Below, one piece after another: positions 16,424 through 24,967 of a stretch of 64,000 nt of DNA (position 1 is its first letter; every line of letters starts with the position of its first letter). Source of the stretch: an uncultured SAR116 cluster alpha proteobacterium (GTDB lineage Bacteria; Pseudomonadota; Alphaproteobacteria; Puniceispirillales; Marisalimonadaceae); NCBI GenBank assembly GCA_902550555.1, contig CACCZR010000002.1, forward strand, positions 1 through 64,000, read 5' to 3'. The notes under the pieces were generated by a model, which searched no databases, was not told where the DNA came from, and saw nothing but the letters and a program-made list of their open reading frames with translations. The position numbers were made by a program, and so were the translations under genes.

Positions 16424-17554
16424 TTATTCCCATGGTTTTATAACTACTTTAATTGCACCATCAATTCTTTCCTTTGCATATTTTAAAGCAGTTGGTAATT
16501 CATTCATTTTAAAAGTGTGCGTATGTACAAGTTTAGCATTAAATCTTTTTTGTTTCATGAAAGCCATTGCTCTATGCGTTGCACTTTTACCTTCACCTCT
16601 TATACCATACATATAAATATTATTAATTACCATGTGTGGAATATTAACTTTTATTGGATCATGGGGGAAAGCTGCCAAACAAATTTTTCCACCTCTATTA
16701 GTCATCATTATTGCATCATCTAAAGCTTTTTCTGTTCCAGCACATTCAACAACATAATCTACACCTAAATTTCCAACTAAAGATTTAACCGAATTAACAA
16801 TGTCATTTTCTTCTTTTACATTTAAAACAAAATCAGCTCCAAGTTTTTTTCCTATTTCAAGTCTATCTTTTCTTGTACCAATTAATATAACTGGATCTGC
16901 ACCAAGAGCTTTTGCTACCGCCACTCCTAACAAACCGATAGGACCAGGACCAATTACAACTAGACTTTCACCTGCTACTAAACCACCTAATTCAGTTAAA
17001 CCATACATCGTAGTACCTGCAGTTACAACGAGTGTTGCTTCTTCATCCGTCATATCATCAGGTACTTTGATTAGCGTATTGATATGATTAATTGCATATT
17101 GTTTAAATCCACCATCAGAAGTGAAGCCATTTGCTCTATGACCTTTATTCTTTTTTCCATAATTAAGTCCATAATTATGACATGATGTATACATCCCCAT
17201 TCTACATCTTTTACATTGTCCACATCCTGAATGTATTTCTACTGTAACCCTATCCCCTATTTGAAACTCGTCAACTGAAGGACCAAGTGCAACAACTGTA
17301 CCCATATATTCATGACCTGGAGTAAACTCTTTATTAAAGGGCTTCTCTCCTTCGATCAATGCTGGAGGACCATAACTTATAACATCCAAATCTGTAGAAC
17401 ATATAGCAACTGCATCTATTTTTACCAAAACTTCTGAGTACCCAGGAGTTGGTATTGCTTTTATTTTTAATTCCAACTCATTTGGACTTTTTAAAACCCA
17501 AGCTTTCATTTCTTTTGGTAATGAATATTTTTTTGAAACTTTTATATCGTCCAT
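16424..17554 (-). CDS. zinc-dependent medium-chain alcohol dehydrogenase
   Basis: A 376-residue MDR enzyme. The catalytic zinc ligands are Cys in AICSTDLDV near residue 52 and the His-Glu pair in TPGHEYMGTV near 80. The structural zinc loop CGQCKRCRMGMYTSC is near 110 and the NAD(P) Rossmann motif VIGPGPIGLLGVAVAKALGA near 200. The family includes threonine, sorbitol and other polyol dehydrogenases; substrate is undecided. A strong hairpin at 17608-17630 separates it from the upstream operon, so it has its own promoter in 17555-17607 or inside that hairpin region. Confidence 0.9.
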   Translation of the reverse strand: MDDIKVSKKYSLPKEMKAWVLKSPNELELKIKAIPTPGYSEVLVKIDAVAICSTDLDVISYGPPALIEGEKPFNKEFTPGHEYMGTVVALGPSVDEFQIGDRVTVEIHSGCGQCKRCRMGMYTSCHNYGLNYGKKNKGHRANGFTSDGGFKQYAINHINTLIKVPDDMTDEEATLVVTAGTTMYGLTELGGLVAGESLVVIGPGPIGLLGVAVAKALGADPVILIGTRKDRLEIGKKLGADFVLNVKEENDIVNSVKSLVGNLGVDYVVECAGTEKALDDAIMMTNRGGKICLAAFPHDPIKVNIPHMVINNIYMYGIRGEGKSATHRAMAFMKQKRFNAKLVHTHTFKMNELPTALKYAKERIDGAIKVVIKPWE

Positions 17555-17607
17555 ATTATCTAAATATTATATGAGTTTTAAAAACTTAAAAAGTTTTTTA
17601 TAAAACA

Positions 17608-17630
17608 AGTGGACACATTAAGTGTCCACT
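17608..17630 (-). terminator. intrinsic terminator hairpin
   Basis: AGTGGACAC at 17608-17616 and its exact complement at 17622-17630 form a 9-bp GC-containing stem with a 5-base loop. On the minus strand it lies 41 bases after the aldolase-like gene and is followed by TGTTTTATA; on the plus strand it is followed by a run of T. It most likely ends the bactofilin-CsaA-aldolase operon. Confidence 0.75.
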
Positions 17631-17670
17631 ATAATTTTTTTGGAGGATATCGTTATATTTAAAATTACGA

Positions 17671-18603
17671 CTATTTATTTTTTTTGTTTAATAACTCTTT
17701 TTGTAAATTTAAAATATTATTAATATGAAATTCTGCTTCATATCTTTGAGCTTCATCAAATTCTTGAATATCACCTCTACATACATCTGTAGAAAATATT
17801 TCTTCAGCAACCCTTAACATTTTATAAAACTTAATTGATATGTCTATATGCTGATGAGCAAAAGAAATAGCTGGTAAAATTCTATAAAAAAGTTTTCTTG
17901 CCTCTTCTTCTTCGTTATTTATCATCAAATTATAAACAGAATTATAAATTGTTTCCATGGTAGAGGGGATAAATCCATGAACGCCTCTTCTCATAGCCTC
18001 TATAAAACCAGTTGCAGCCCACCCTCCAGTAAGATGTAATTTATTTTTTGTTAAATTTATAATGTTTGAATATTTTTTTCCTGAATTTACAACTTCTACT
18101 TTTAAAGATTTAAAATTTGAAACCTCATTGATAAGATTTTGAATTTTTGAATCTGAAAGACCATATCCATCCCAAGACAAATCTTGTATCATCAAATGAG
18201 ATGGTCCAATTTCATTTATTTTTTTGTAAAAGGCTATCAAATCACCTTCATCTAAATTGAGTGGAGCTTGTATTAAAACCCATTTAATCTTTTTTTGTCT
18301 CGCAAGATCAACTAAAGAGTAAATTTCTTCTATTTTTTGTGAACTACATCCAAAAACAATTGGAATTGTATTTCTGCTGATATCTAATACAAATTCCATT
18401 ATTTCTGCTTTTTCACTAAATGTTAAATTTTGAGTTTCACCTGCAACAGCTGACAAAAGCATACCAGCACAATTCGTGTCTATCGTATGCAAGACTAGTT
18501 TTTCAAGACTTTTATAATCTATAGATTTGTTATTTTTAAATGGTGTATGTAAACTAGGTATAATTCCATTTAACTCATTTAGAGGAGAAAGTTTTGCATT
18601 CAT
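17671..18603 (-). CDS. dihydrodipicolinate synthase/N-acetylneuraminate lyase superfamily protein
   Basis: A 310-residue TIM-barrel aldolase-family protein. The N-terminal GIIPSLHTPFKNNKSIDYKSL and the GCSSQKIEEIYSLVDLARQK stretch near residue 100 are typical. Lys in SLKVEVVNSG near 172 is a candidate Schiff-base lysine. The tyrosine that precedes it in DapA (in YNxP) is not present: the equivalent strand reads LMIQDLSWDGYG. So it is not a standard DapA and its substrate is unknown. Its ATG overlaps the stop of the CsaA-like gene (ATGA), implying translational coupling. Confidence 0.82.
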   Translation of the reverse strand: MNAKLSPLNELNGIIPSLHTPFKNNKSIDYKSLEKLVLHTIDTNCAGMLLSAVAGETQNLTFSEKAEIMEFVLDISRNTIPIVFGCSSQKIEEIYSLVDLARQKKIKWVLIQAPLNLDEGDLIAFYKKINEIGPSHLMIQDLSWDGYGLSDSKIQNLINEVSNFKSLKVEVVNSGKKYSNIINLTKNKLHLTGGWAATGFIEAMRRGVHGFIPSTMETIYNSVYNLMINNEEEEARKLFYRILPAISFAHQHIDISIKFYKMLRVAEEIFSTDVCRGDIQEFDEAQRYEAEFHINNILNLQKELLNKKNK

Positions 18604-18929
18604 CCTATTTTTGTACCATTTTTAATATTTGGATTTACACCAAGCAATTTGACTTCTCTATCTGTAATTGCGCCTAAAATCAAGACTTCAGATAAAACTC
18701 CAGCAATATTTTTTTGTGGAAAATTAGTTACAGCTATAATTTTTCTATTTAATAATTCATTTTTTGAATAGTTTGTAATTTGAGCAGATGATTTTTTTAT
18801 TCCATCTTTTTCTCCAAAATCTATATCTATTACATAAGCTGGCTTTCTAGCTTTTTTGTTTTCTTTAACATCAACGATTGTGCCTACTTGAATATTAAAT
18901 TTAATGAAATTTTCAAAATTAATTTCCAT
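18600..18929 (-). CDS. CsaA-like tRNA-binding domain protein
   Basis: A 109-residue single OB-fold protein with the CsaA pattern: FIKFNIQVGTIVDVKENKKA, then YVIDIDFGEKDGIKKSSAQI and VTNFPQKNIAGVLSEVLILG. CsaA proteins are dimeric and have been proposed as export chaperones, with tRNA binding inferred from the Trbp111-like fold. It begins immediately after the bactofilin stop and ends in an ATGA overlap with the aldolase-like gene, so three unrelated products are tightly coupled. Confidence 0.88.
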   Translation of the reverse strand: MEINFENFIKFNIQVGTIVDVKENKKARKPAYVIDIDFGEKDGIKKSSAQITNYSKNELLNRKIIAVTNFPQKNIAGVLSEVLILGAITDREVKLLGVNPNIKNGTKIG

Positions 18930-19280
18930 TTAATTTTTTAAAATTTTATTTTTTACAGCCTTTTGATCAGACATCTTAATAACTTTTGATGAATTTAAAT
19001 ACCCACCTTCATCAATCTTTAATGTTCTATAAAGCAAATCACCTTCAACCTTCCCCGTCGACATAACATGTAATTTTTCCGCAGATATATCAGCTTTAAC
19101 TTGTCCTTCTACGATAATTTCTTTAGCCGTAATGTTCCCAATAAAGGATGCATTTTCACCGACAATAAGTTTATCAATTTTTATTGTTCCTTTATAAGTT
19201 CCACTTAAAGTTAAATCACCTGATCCAAAATAGTTTCCTTCAAAAATATCCTCAAGTCTAATTTTCGAATTATATTTCAT
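18930..19280 (-). CDS. bactofilin family protein
   Basis: A 116-residue beta-helical bactofilin (DUF583) with repeated strands: GSGDLTLSGTYKGTIKIDKL, IVGENASFIGNITAKEIIVE, GQVKADISAEKLHVMSTGKV. Bactofilins polymerise into membrane-associated filaments without nucleotide and place cell-envelope enzymes or polar proteins. At 116 residues it is a minimal version with short tails. It is first in a three-gene leftward operon. No peptidase partner of the M23 type is seen next to it, unlike many bactofilin loci. Confidence 0.9.
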   Translation of the reverse strand: MKYNSKIRLEDIFEGNYFGSGDLTLSGTYKGTIKIDKLIVGENASFIGNITAKEIIVEGQVKADISAEKLHVMSTGKVEGDLLYRTLKIDEGGYLNSSKVIKMSDQKAVKNKILKN

Positions 19281-19346
19281 ATTTTTTCACTAATAACATC
19301 ATTACTTTATAATTTTATAAATTCAGATAAAGTGTTATAATATACC

Positions 19347-19481
19347 ATGTTTATTACAATAATAAATAAATTAAAATTTTCTTTTTTTATTTTGGTGATA
19401 ATATCAACAATTATATCACTACCTATTATTGCCAAAAATAATCAACTACTTCAAAATGTTTTATCTTTCTGCGGCTTTTGA
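19347..19481 (+). CDS. possible 44-residue secreted or leader peptide upstream of SCO1
   Basis: An ATG at 19347 opens 44 codons to TGA at 19479-19481. The product is a basic N-terminus, one hydrophobic segment (FSFFILVIISTIISLPII) and a short tail ending VLSFCGF. It precedes the SCO1 gene by about 100 bases on the same strand. It could be a secreted peptide or a regulatory leader. There is no good ribosome site, and AT-rich DNA makes such hydrophobic frames by chance, so confidence is low. Confidence 0.35.
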   Translation: MFITIINKLKFSFFILVIISTIISLPIIAKNNQLLQNVLSFCGF

Positions 19482-19582
19482 AAATTCGTCTTTTTCAATC
19501 TAATAATTATGTTTCAATTAATAAATTGACATAACTTAGCATCTCATTATTTTAATAAAAAATTGAAGTAGCGATTTTAAAA

Positions 19583-20176
19583 ATGAACATAAAAAGACAA
19601 CTAATAATCCCATTTACCTTAATTGGTCTATTAATTTTAATACCTATTTATTCACTTGTGGTAAGTTATTTTAAGTCAGCTTCATCTTTATCATTAAGAT
19701 CTACTTTAACCGAAGTGAAACTCTTTTCACATCATGGAAAAATAGTTAATATTAAAGATTTTAAAAATACACCTACTTTGCTTTTTTTCGGATTTACTCA
19801 TTGTCCTGAAGTTTGCCCTACAACTCTTTCAAATTTGTTAAATAATATTGAATTGTTAGAGAAAAATAAAAAAAATTATAGAGTTTTATTTGTAACTTTA
19901 GACCCGCAAAGAGACACTATAAATAATTTAAATGATTATCTACAAAATTTTAATTCATCTGTGATTGGCTTAACTGGTGAAATAGATGAAATAAATAAAT
20001 TTGCTAAAAATTGGAATATTTATTGGAAAAAAGTTTCTGAAGGAGATAGTTATACAATTAATCATACAGCCACAGTATTTATGATTAATAAAAAAGGAAA
20101 TTTTGCTGGAACAATTGCTTGGGGAGAAAGCGATAAATCCATAAAATTAAAACTACAAAAACTTCTTAATTTGTAA
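19583..20176 (+). CDS. SCO1/SenC family copper chaperone
   Basis: A 197-residue thioredoxin-fold protein with an N-terminal membrane anchor (residues 8-30). The copper site is complete: CPEVC within FGFTHCPEVCPTTLSN near residues 72-87 and the distal histidine in TINHTATVFMINKKG near 160. It delivers copper to the Cu-A centre of cytochrome c oxidase or acts as a thiol reductase. It stands alone on the plus strand and its stop overlaps the convergent modA by 11 bases. Confidence 0.93.
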   Translation: MNIKRQLIIPFTLIGLLILIPIYSLVVSYFKSASSLSLRSTLTEVKLFSHHGKIVNIKDFKNTPTLLFFGFTHCPEVCPTTLSNLLNNIELLEKNKKNYRVLFVTLDPQRDTINNLNDYLQNFNSSVIGLTGEIDEINKFAKNWNIYWKKVSEGDSYTINHTATVFMINKKGNFAGTIAWGESDKSIKLKLQKLLNL

Positions 20177-20918
20177 TTCTATATCCGAATGATTGGATAA
20201 TTTTTTTAGCATCATTAGATTTTAGAAAATTGAAAAATAACTTTGCTTTATAATTTTGTTTTGCATTTTCTAAAAGAATGGCATCTTGCTTTATTTGAGT
20301 ATAAAGATTTTGTGGTATTTCTTTAAAATATCCCAATTCATATTTTTTAAGTTTTAACTTATCAGAATTAGAAATGACACCTAAATCAACATTACCTGAA
20401 TAAATAAATGATGAAACTTGGTTAATATTTGAAGCAAGAATTACCTTATTTTCAAATACAGATAACATACCTAAACTTTCTAAAACCTGCTTAGAAGCAC
20501 GACCATATGGTGAAAATTTAGGATTTGCTATAACTATTTTATTTGAAAATCTTTTAAGAAGTATATTTTCAAATTTATCTTCATTATCAACTCTTGTTTT
20601 AGAAAAAATCACAAGTTTTCCAATAGCATAAGTAAATTTAGAAACTTTAATTTTTTTATTATCAGGTATTTTTTCAATCGTTAATTGATCTGCAGATAAA
20701 AATATATCAATTGGTGCTTTATTTAAAATTTGAGCGAAAAGTTTAGCTGTTGATCCCGTAGATATATTAAAAGATGTTTTATTGTTTTTTAAAAATTCTT
20801 TTTTTATTAAATTTAATGGCTCTATAAAATTTGATGCAACGGCAACATGAATTTTTTCGTATCCATAAGAATTTAAGCTATAAAAAAGAAAAAAAAGAAA
20901 AAAAATTAATTTTATCAT
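20166..20918 (-). CDS. modA: molybdate ABC transporter substrate-binding protein
   Basis: A 250-residue periplasmic binding protein with a signal peptide (IKLIFFLFFLFYSLNSYG). ModA features include VAVASNFIEPLNLIKKEF, FNISTGSTAKLFAQIL near residue 52, PIDIFLSADQ near 72, and IVIANPKFSPYGRASKQVLE near 130. It would capture molybdate or tungstate. No modB or modC lies beside it, so the permease must be encoded elsewhere or the protein binds another oxyanion. It follows the small ABM-like gene with no gap. Confidence 0.85.
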   Translation of the reverse strand: MIKLIFFLFFLFYSLNSYGYEKIHVAVASNFIEPLNLIKKEFLKNNKTSFNISTGSTAKLFAQILNKAPIDIFLSADQLTIEKIPDNKKIKVSKFTYAIGKLVIFSKTRVDNEDKFENILLKRFSNKIVIANPKFSPYGRASKQVLESLGMLSVFENKVILASNINQVSSFIYSGNVDLGVISNSDKLKLKKYELGYFKEIPQNLYTQIKQDAILLENAKQNYKAKLFFNFLKSNDAKKIIQSFGYRITN

Positions 20919-21239
20919 TTATTTAAATTTTAAATCTAAATCCTGCAACCCTCTTGAAACTTCAAGTTCACAATCTCCTTCAAATCTAATAACTTGACCA
21001 CCCATTTCTTTTATTTGATCCCAAAATTTATTTGATTTAGTTGTTCTAACTTCCTCCATTTCTTTCTTTGTTCGAAAAACATGAAATATTTCTACTTGAT
21101 TTTCTGTTCTATCTACAAAACATCTTAACATTAATCCATTATTTTGAAATAAATCATTACTCCAATCTTTTAAAGCACGAACAATAGCCTTTTTTGCTAA
21201 TTCATTTTGTACTTTAATTGTTACATTAACAGCATACAT
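20919..21239 (-). CDS. small dimeric alpha/beta-barrel protein, family not recognised
   Basis: A 106-residue cytoplasmic protein starting MYAVNVTIKVQNELAKKAI after a good GAGGG site. The alternation of strands and helices (VEIFHVFRTKKEMEEVRTT) resembles the ferredoxin-like antibiotic biosynthesis monooxygenase (ABM)/DUF1330 group, but I see no catalytic residues. The hypothetical protein at 62700-63029 has a similar opening and length. It abuts modA, and lies 20 bases after the MOSC protein gene. Confidence 0.6.
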   Translation of the reverse strand: MYAVNVTIKVQNELAKKAIVRALKDWSNDLFQNNGLMLRCFVDRTENQVEIFHVFRTKKEMEEVRTTKSNKFWDQIKEMGGQVIRFEGDCELEVSRGLQDLDLKFK

Positions 21240-21259
21240 AAATCCCTCTTATGTCTAAA

Positions 21260-22033
21260 TTAAAATTTAACCTCATCATTTATTTTTACAGTACCCTTGT
21301 TCAAAACTCTTCCATATACACCTAGATCATAATGACCATAAATTTTTTGAAGTTGATTGGGTATATTCAAATCCCTTAAACCAGTTTTGGGATTCACATT
21401 AGTAGCAGCACACCTTTTTGTTTTTCTAAATATCTCAAATTTAACATCTCCAATACTAATAATCTTGCCTAACCAATTAAATTCTTCCCATGCTTTAATT
21501 CCTGAAAGGATTAAATTACCTCTAAATCTAGAGTAGTTAACTTCCTTTTTAATCTTTACTTCAAAATCATTTACACTATTTAAATTTATAAATGATAAAG
21601 CTTTGTCGGGTATATCCGAAAAAGAATGTTTGTTATCGTTTTTAACATCAGATTTATCTGTAACTAATCTCGGTTTTTTCTTTATATTAATGTTAAGAAA
21701 ATTTGCTAAGCATAAATTTAATTTTTTAATATCATTATTATTATTTAAAAAACCATTGAAAATTTCTTTATCTTTGTAAATCAATTTTAAAAAATTAGTT
21801 TTTAAATTGATCTGAGGCTCTAATAAAGATAGTTTTTCTTCTTTAACTAGCGCAAGAAAATTTGTTTTTTTCATATAAATTAAAGATTTTTCACAAATGT
21901 CATTTTCAAATTTTGCAAAAGCATATTTCCTATCACCTGAGATTGTTGAACCTGGATGAAGGTTTGCTGTATTCATGAATTCCCCGTTAAGACCTTTTAT
22001 AGGATAACGGATAATATATTTTAGAAATGTCAT
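21260..22033 (-). CDS. MOSC domain protein with N-terminal beta barrel
   Basis: A 257-residue protein. The N-terminal IIRYPIKGLNGEFMNTANLH is the MOSC_N barrel, and the C-terminal MOSC domain contains YSRFRGNLILSG near residue 168 and the conserved cysteine in KRCAATNVNPKTG near 211, a candidate molybdenum ligand. Such proteins (YcbX/mARC type) reduce N-hydroxylated compounds or carry the sulfurated molybdenum cofactor. With modA two genes downstream this is a small molybdenum-linked group. Confidence 0.85.
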   Translation of the reverse strand: MTFLKYIIRYPIKGLNGEFMNTANLHPGSTISGDRKYAFAKFENDICEKSLIYMKKTNFLALVKEEKLSLLEPQINLKTNFLKLIYKDKEIFNGFLNNNNDIKKLNLCLANFLNINIKKKPRLVTDKSDVKNDNKHSFSDIPDKALSFINLNSVNDFEVKIKKEVNYSRFRGNLILSGIKAWEEFNWLGKIISIGDVKFEIFRKTKRCAATNVNPKTGLRDLNIPNQLQKIYGHYDLGVYGRVLNKGTVKINDEVKF

Positions 22034-22098
22034 AATTTATAATAATTGATCTAAATAAAATATAAATAAATTTAACTAATATTATTTAGAGTAACTGA

Positions 22099-23598
22099 TT
22101 ATTTATTATTACTAGATTTTAGTTTTTTAAGTACATCCGACAATAATTTAATAGCAGACTCATTATCTTCAATTTCTGTCTTATCTAAAGACAGAGATAA
22201 GCCTGGTATATTTTTTTCAAATAAATTTTTATTTAAATCTAAAAATCCAGATACTTCATAAGTTTGAACTGGATAAGAGATCCCCTTAACATTCATTGAT
22301 TTTTTTTTCTTACAAGCAATTTTATTTCTTACAAGAAGATACGTATCCTCAGACAACAGAATTTTATTTACTTCTGAACTCGTTTCAAGTCGAGATGCCA
22401 GATTCACTCCATTACCTATAATTGTATAATCTAGTCTATCTTCTGAACCAAAATTACCAACTGTACATACGCCTGTGTGTATACCAATTCTAGCATTTAA
22501 TGGTTTTGCCAATCCTTTTTTTCTCCAAGTGCTTCTTAAGCTATTTAATTTTTCTAGCATTTCAATTGCCATAGATACACAGGATACGGCATCTTCTTCT
22601 TTTCCTTTTGTTTTTGGGTCGCCAAAAAATACTAAAATTGCATCTCCAATAAATTTATCTATTGTTCCACCCCATTTTATGGCTATGTTAGACATTTCTG
22701 TTAAATATTGTGTTAATAACTCGGTTAACACTTCAGGTTCTAATCTTTCTGTAAGTTCAGTAAAACCCTGTAAATCAGAGAAAAAAACAGTTAAGTGCTT
22801 TCTCTTGGTTTGAACTTTAACATCTAGTTTACCAGAAAAAATAGACTCATACACTTGAGGAGAAAAATACTTAGCCAACTTCTGTGAAAGTTCTTGCAAT
22901 TCAGAAGTTCTCTCTTCAACTTTTTTTTCAAGATTTAAATTTAAATTTTCTAGCTGAAGGTGAGCATTATTCAATTCATTCAATCTTTTTTGTTCTAATT
23001 GGTAGAGCCTAGCATTTTGTAATGCGTTAGCTGCTTGATTTGCTAAAATACCAATCAAAATCTCATCATCTTTATCAAATATATTTAACTTTACACTTTC
23101 AACTGAAAATACTCCCACTAACTCATCATCTATAAGCATTGGAATGGCTACTTGACTTTCAGCATTTTTAAGACCAGGTAGCTCAACTTCATCTTGCAAT
23201 TTTTTATTGTCTGAAACACTTACTTGCTTTCGAATAGCTTGCATGTAACTTCTCTGCATACCTAAATTTGCCATTCTCATTAATTTTTTCTTTTGAGCTA
23301 CAATACCAATTACACCAATACCAAAATTGACCTTAGCACCTATACCTTTATTTTCGTAACCATACGTCTCTAATACATTAAGACATTTTTTATCCTCGGA
23401 AACTAGAAGTATCATGGAGTGCTTAAAACCAAAATATTCATCCATTAAAGAGAGCATGGTTGAAGCTATAACAGAAAGATTTAGTGATTTATTTATTTGG
23501 CCTGAGATTTGTTTAATTATCTCAACTTCTTTAGTTCTTCTTTCCAAAAGATTCATAATTTTTTTGGTTTCTATTTCAGAATGATTTTGCTTATTCAT
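22099..23598 (-). CDS. GAF-domain class III adenylate/guanylate cyclase
   Basis: A 499-residue cytoplasmic signalling protein. A GAF domain occupies about residues 25-195 (VSVDNK region variable, then LANQAANALQNARLYQLEQK at its end), a coiled coil spans about 195-245 (LNLNLEKKVEERTSELQELS), and the cyclase catalytic domain runs about 265-450. The two metal-binding aspartates are in VFFSDLQGFTELTERL and DAILVFFGDP, and DYTIIGNGVNLASRLE is the adenine/ribose region. It should make cAMP in response to an unknown GAF ligand. A flavin-binding split-barrel protein is 50 bases upstream, an arrangement in which PNPOx and GAF units are often partners. Confidence 0.9.
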   Translation of the reverse strand: MNKQNHSEIETKKIMNLLERRTKEVEIIKQISGQINKSLNLSVIASTMLSLMDEYFGFKHSMILLVSEDKKCLNVLETYGYENKGIGAKVNFGIGVIGIVAQKKKLMRMANLGMQRSYMQAIRKQVSVSDNKKLQDEVELPGLKNAESQVAIPMLIDDELVGVFSVESVKLNIFDKDDEILIGILANQAANALQNARLYQLEQKRLNELNNAHLQLENLNLNLEKKVEERTSELQELSQKLAKYFSPQVYESIFSGKLDVKVQTKRKHLTVFFSDLQGFTELTERLEPEVLTELLTQYLTEMSNIAIKWGGTIDKFIGDAILVFFGDPKTKGKEEDAVSCVSMAIEMLEKLNSLRSTWRKKGLAKPLNARIGIHTGVCTVGNFGSEDRLDYTIIGNGVNLASRLETSSEVNKILLSEDTYLLVRNKIACKKKKSMNVKGISYPVQTYEVSGFLDLNKNLFEKNIPGLSLSLDKTEIEDNESAIKLLSDVLKKLKSSNNK

Positions 23599-23648
23599 TT
23601 TAAATTATTTATTTAAAAGAGATTTAGAGCCATTTTTTTAAAATGATA

Positions 23649-24032
23649 TTAATCTGTAATTGAAAGAACTTCATAAACATCAGCTGCTTGCAACTTAAAA
23701 ATACCAGTCATCCCAGTCATAGAAGCAATTGCTTGTAATTTCATATCCATTTCCTCAAATAAATTACCTTCGGTTTCAGCATGATCAAATTTCAGTTCTA
23801 AATTATATTGTTTTAAAGTTGATGGGTCTGAAATTGTTGCATATGCGTAAGGGTTTTCAGCTATATTTCTTTTTGTTTTATTGAAAAATTGAAATGATAA
23901 TGCAACATGTTTTTCATCTACATACCATATTTGAGAGATAACTGTTGTATTTGGTTCTCCATCTTTTGAACAACTCGTTATCCAACTTGGGAACATGCCT
24001 TGAAGTGAAGGTAAATGTTTTTCCTTTATCAT
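23649..24032 (-). CDS. pyridoxamine 5'-phosphate oxidase family (split-barrel) protein
   Basis: A 127-residue split-barrel flavin/F420-binding fold protein: LPSLQGMFPSWITSCSKDGE, NTTVISQIWYVDEKHVALSF and NKTKRNIAENPYAYATISDP. Only the core fold is present. Domains of this kind form the N-terminal sensor half of larger PNPOx-GAF signalling proteins, and here it lies immediately upstream of the GAF-cyclase, so it may be a separated sensor subunit. That role is inference. Confidence 0.82.
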   Translation of the reverse strand: MIKEKHLPSLQGMFPSWITSCSKDGEPNTTVISQIWYVDEKHVALSFQFFNKTKRNIAENPYAYATISDPSTLKQYNLELKFDHAETEGNLFEEMDMKLQAIASMTGMTGIFKLQAADVYEVLSITD

Positions 24033-24041
24033 AGTTTTAAT

Positions 24042-24500
24042 CTATTCTCCAATTTCTTTTCCAGCATCAGGACCTGGAGTTTGTACAAACACTTTATCAA
24101 CTTTAAATTTTATACCTATATCTGGTATTATTCCGTATTTAGATAAAGCTCCTTCTTTGGACATCCCTATGCTTGTAATTGTATCTATAATTTTATTTCT
24201 GTAAATTTTTGAGGCTTCTAAGTCATCACTTGATAAATTGATTACTTCTACAAATTGGCCTTTGAAATTGTAAGCCTCATGAGTTATCATTCCTACAAAA
24301 AAACTTATTCTTCCAGACTCATTAAGAAATTCTAAAACTTCTTTAGTTTCATCATTCCTAACATAACAAGTTAATGTTGAATTTTTACTATCAACATTTA
24401 CACCCAATGTGTCAACATGACGGGTTTTATTATTATTAGATGCAACTCCAAAATGACCAAATCCATTTTCTAATGCACTTAATGTTAAATCAGGTATCAA
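24042..24500 (-). CDS. second pyridoxamine 5'-phosphate oxidase-like protein
   Basis: A 152-residue protein with a split-barrel pattern (LENGFGHFGVASNNNKTRHV, then LTCYVRNDETKEVLEFLNES and GRISFFVGMITHEAYNFKGQ). It lies 9 bases before the first PNPOx-like gene and 15 bases after the VOC gene, all leftward. It is probably a flavin-binding protein or redox enzyme; no substrate can be named. Two adjacent paralogous folds of different length suggest a heteromer or a two-step process. Confidence 0.75.
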   Translation of the reverse strand: MIPDLTLSALENGFGHFGVASNNNKTRHVDTLGVNVDSKNSTLTCYVRNDETKEVLEFLNESGRISFFVGMITHEAYNFKGQFVEVINLSSDDLEASKIYRNKIIDTITSIGMSKEGALSKYGIIPDIGIKFKVDKVFVQTPGPDAGKEIGE

Positions 24501-24515
24501 AATTATATAATCAAT

Positions 24516-24938
24516 TTAATTAGTTACTTTGAAAAGAACCTCTGGATTTGTCATAGTTTTAATTTCCAAAACATTACCATTTGGATCTTCAACAAAGAAA
24601 GTTTCTTGTTCAAATTCAGTGCCTTTAAATCTTCTATATGGTTTATCTAAATAATCAATATCACTGGCTTCAATTCTTTTTTTAACATTTTGAAAAATGT
24701 CTTCATCAAGATGTACTCCAAAATGTGGAACACAAACTTCTCCCATATCAACATGATGTCTTTCTCTATTCTGTCTAGTTTCAGTTTGATGAAGCGTCAG
24801 TTCATTTCCCCAAAAATCAACATCTATCCAATGACCTTCTTCTTGATTTCCAGTTTTACACCCTAATATATCTTTATAAAATTTTAATGCTGTAGGAATA
24901 TCCCCAGCGGGAACTGCTAGATGAAAAGTATTAGCCAT
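24516..24938 (-). CDS. VOC family protein (glyoxalase/dioxygenase superfamily)
   Basis: A 140-residue single VOC module: FHLAVPAGDIPTALKFYKDI at the N-terminus, HHVDMGEVCVPHFGVHL in the middle and ETFFVEDPNGNVLEIKTM at the end, giving His/Glu metal-ligand candidates. A GGAG site seven bases before the ATG supports the start. The type is widespread and the substrate unknown. It is upstream of the two PNPOx-like genes in the same direction. Confidence 0.85.
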   Translation of the reverse strand: MANTFHLAVPAGDIPTALKFYKDILGCKTGNQEEGHWIDVDFWGNELTLHQTETRQNRERHHVDMGEVCVPHFGVHLDEDIFQNVKKRIEASDIDYLDKPYRRFKGTEFEQETFFVEDPNGNVLEIKTMTNPEVLFKVTN

Positions 24939-24967
24939 AATATAACTCCATTCATTTAATATTTTTA

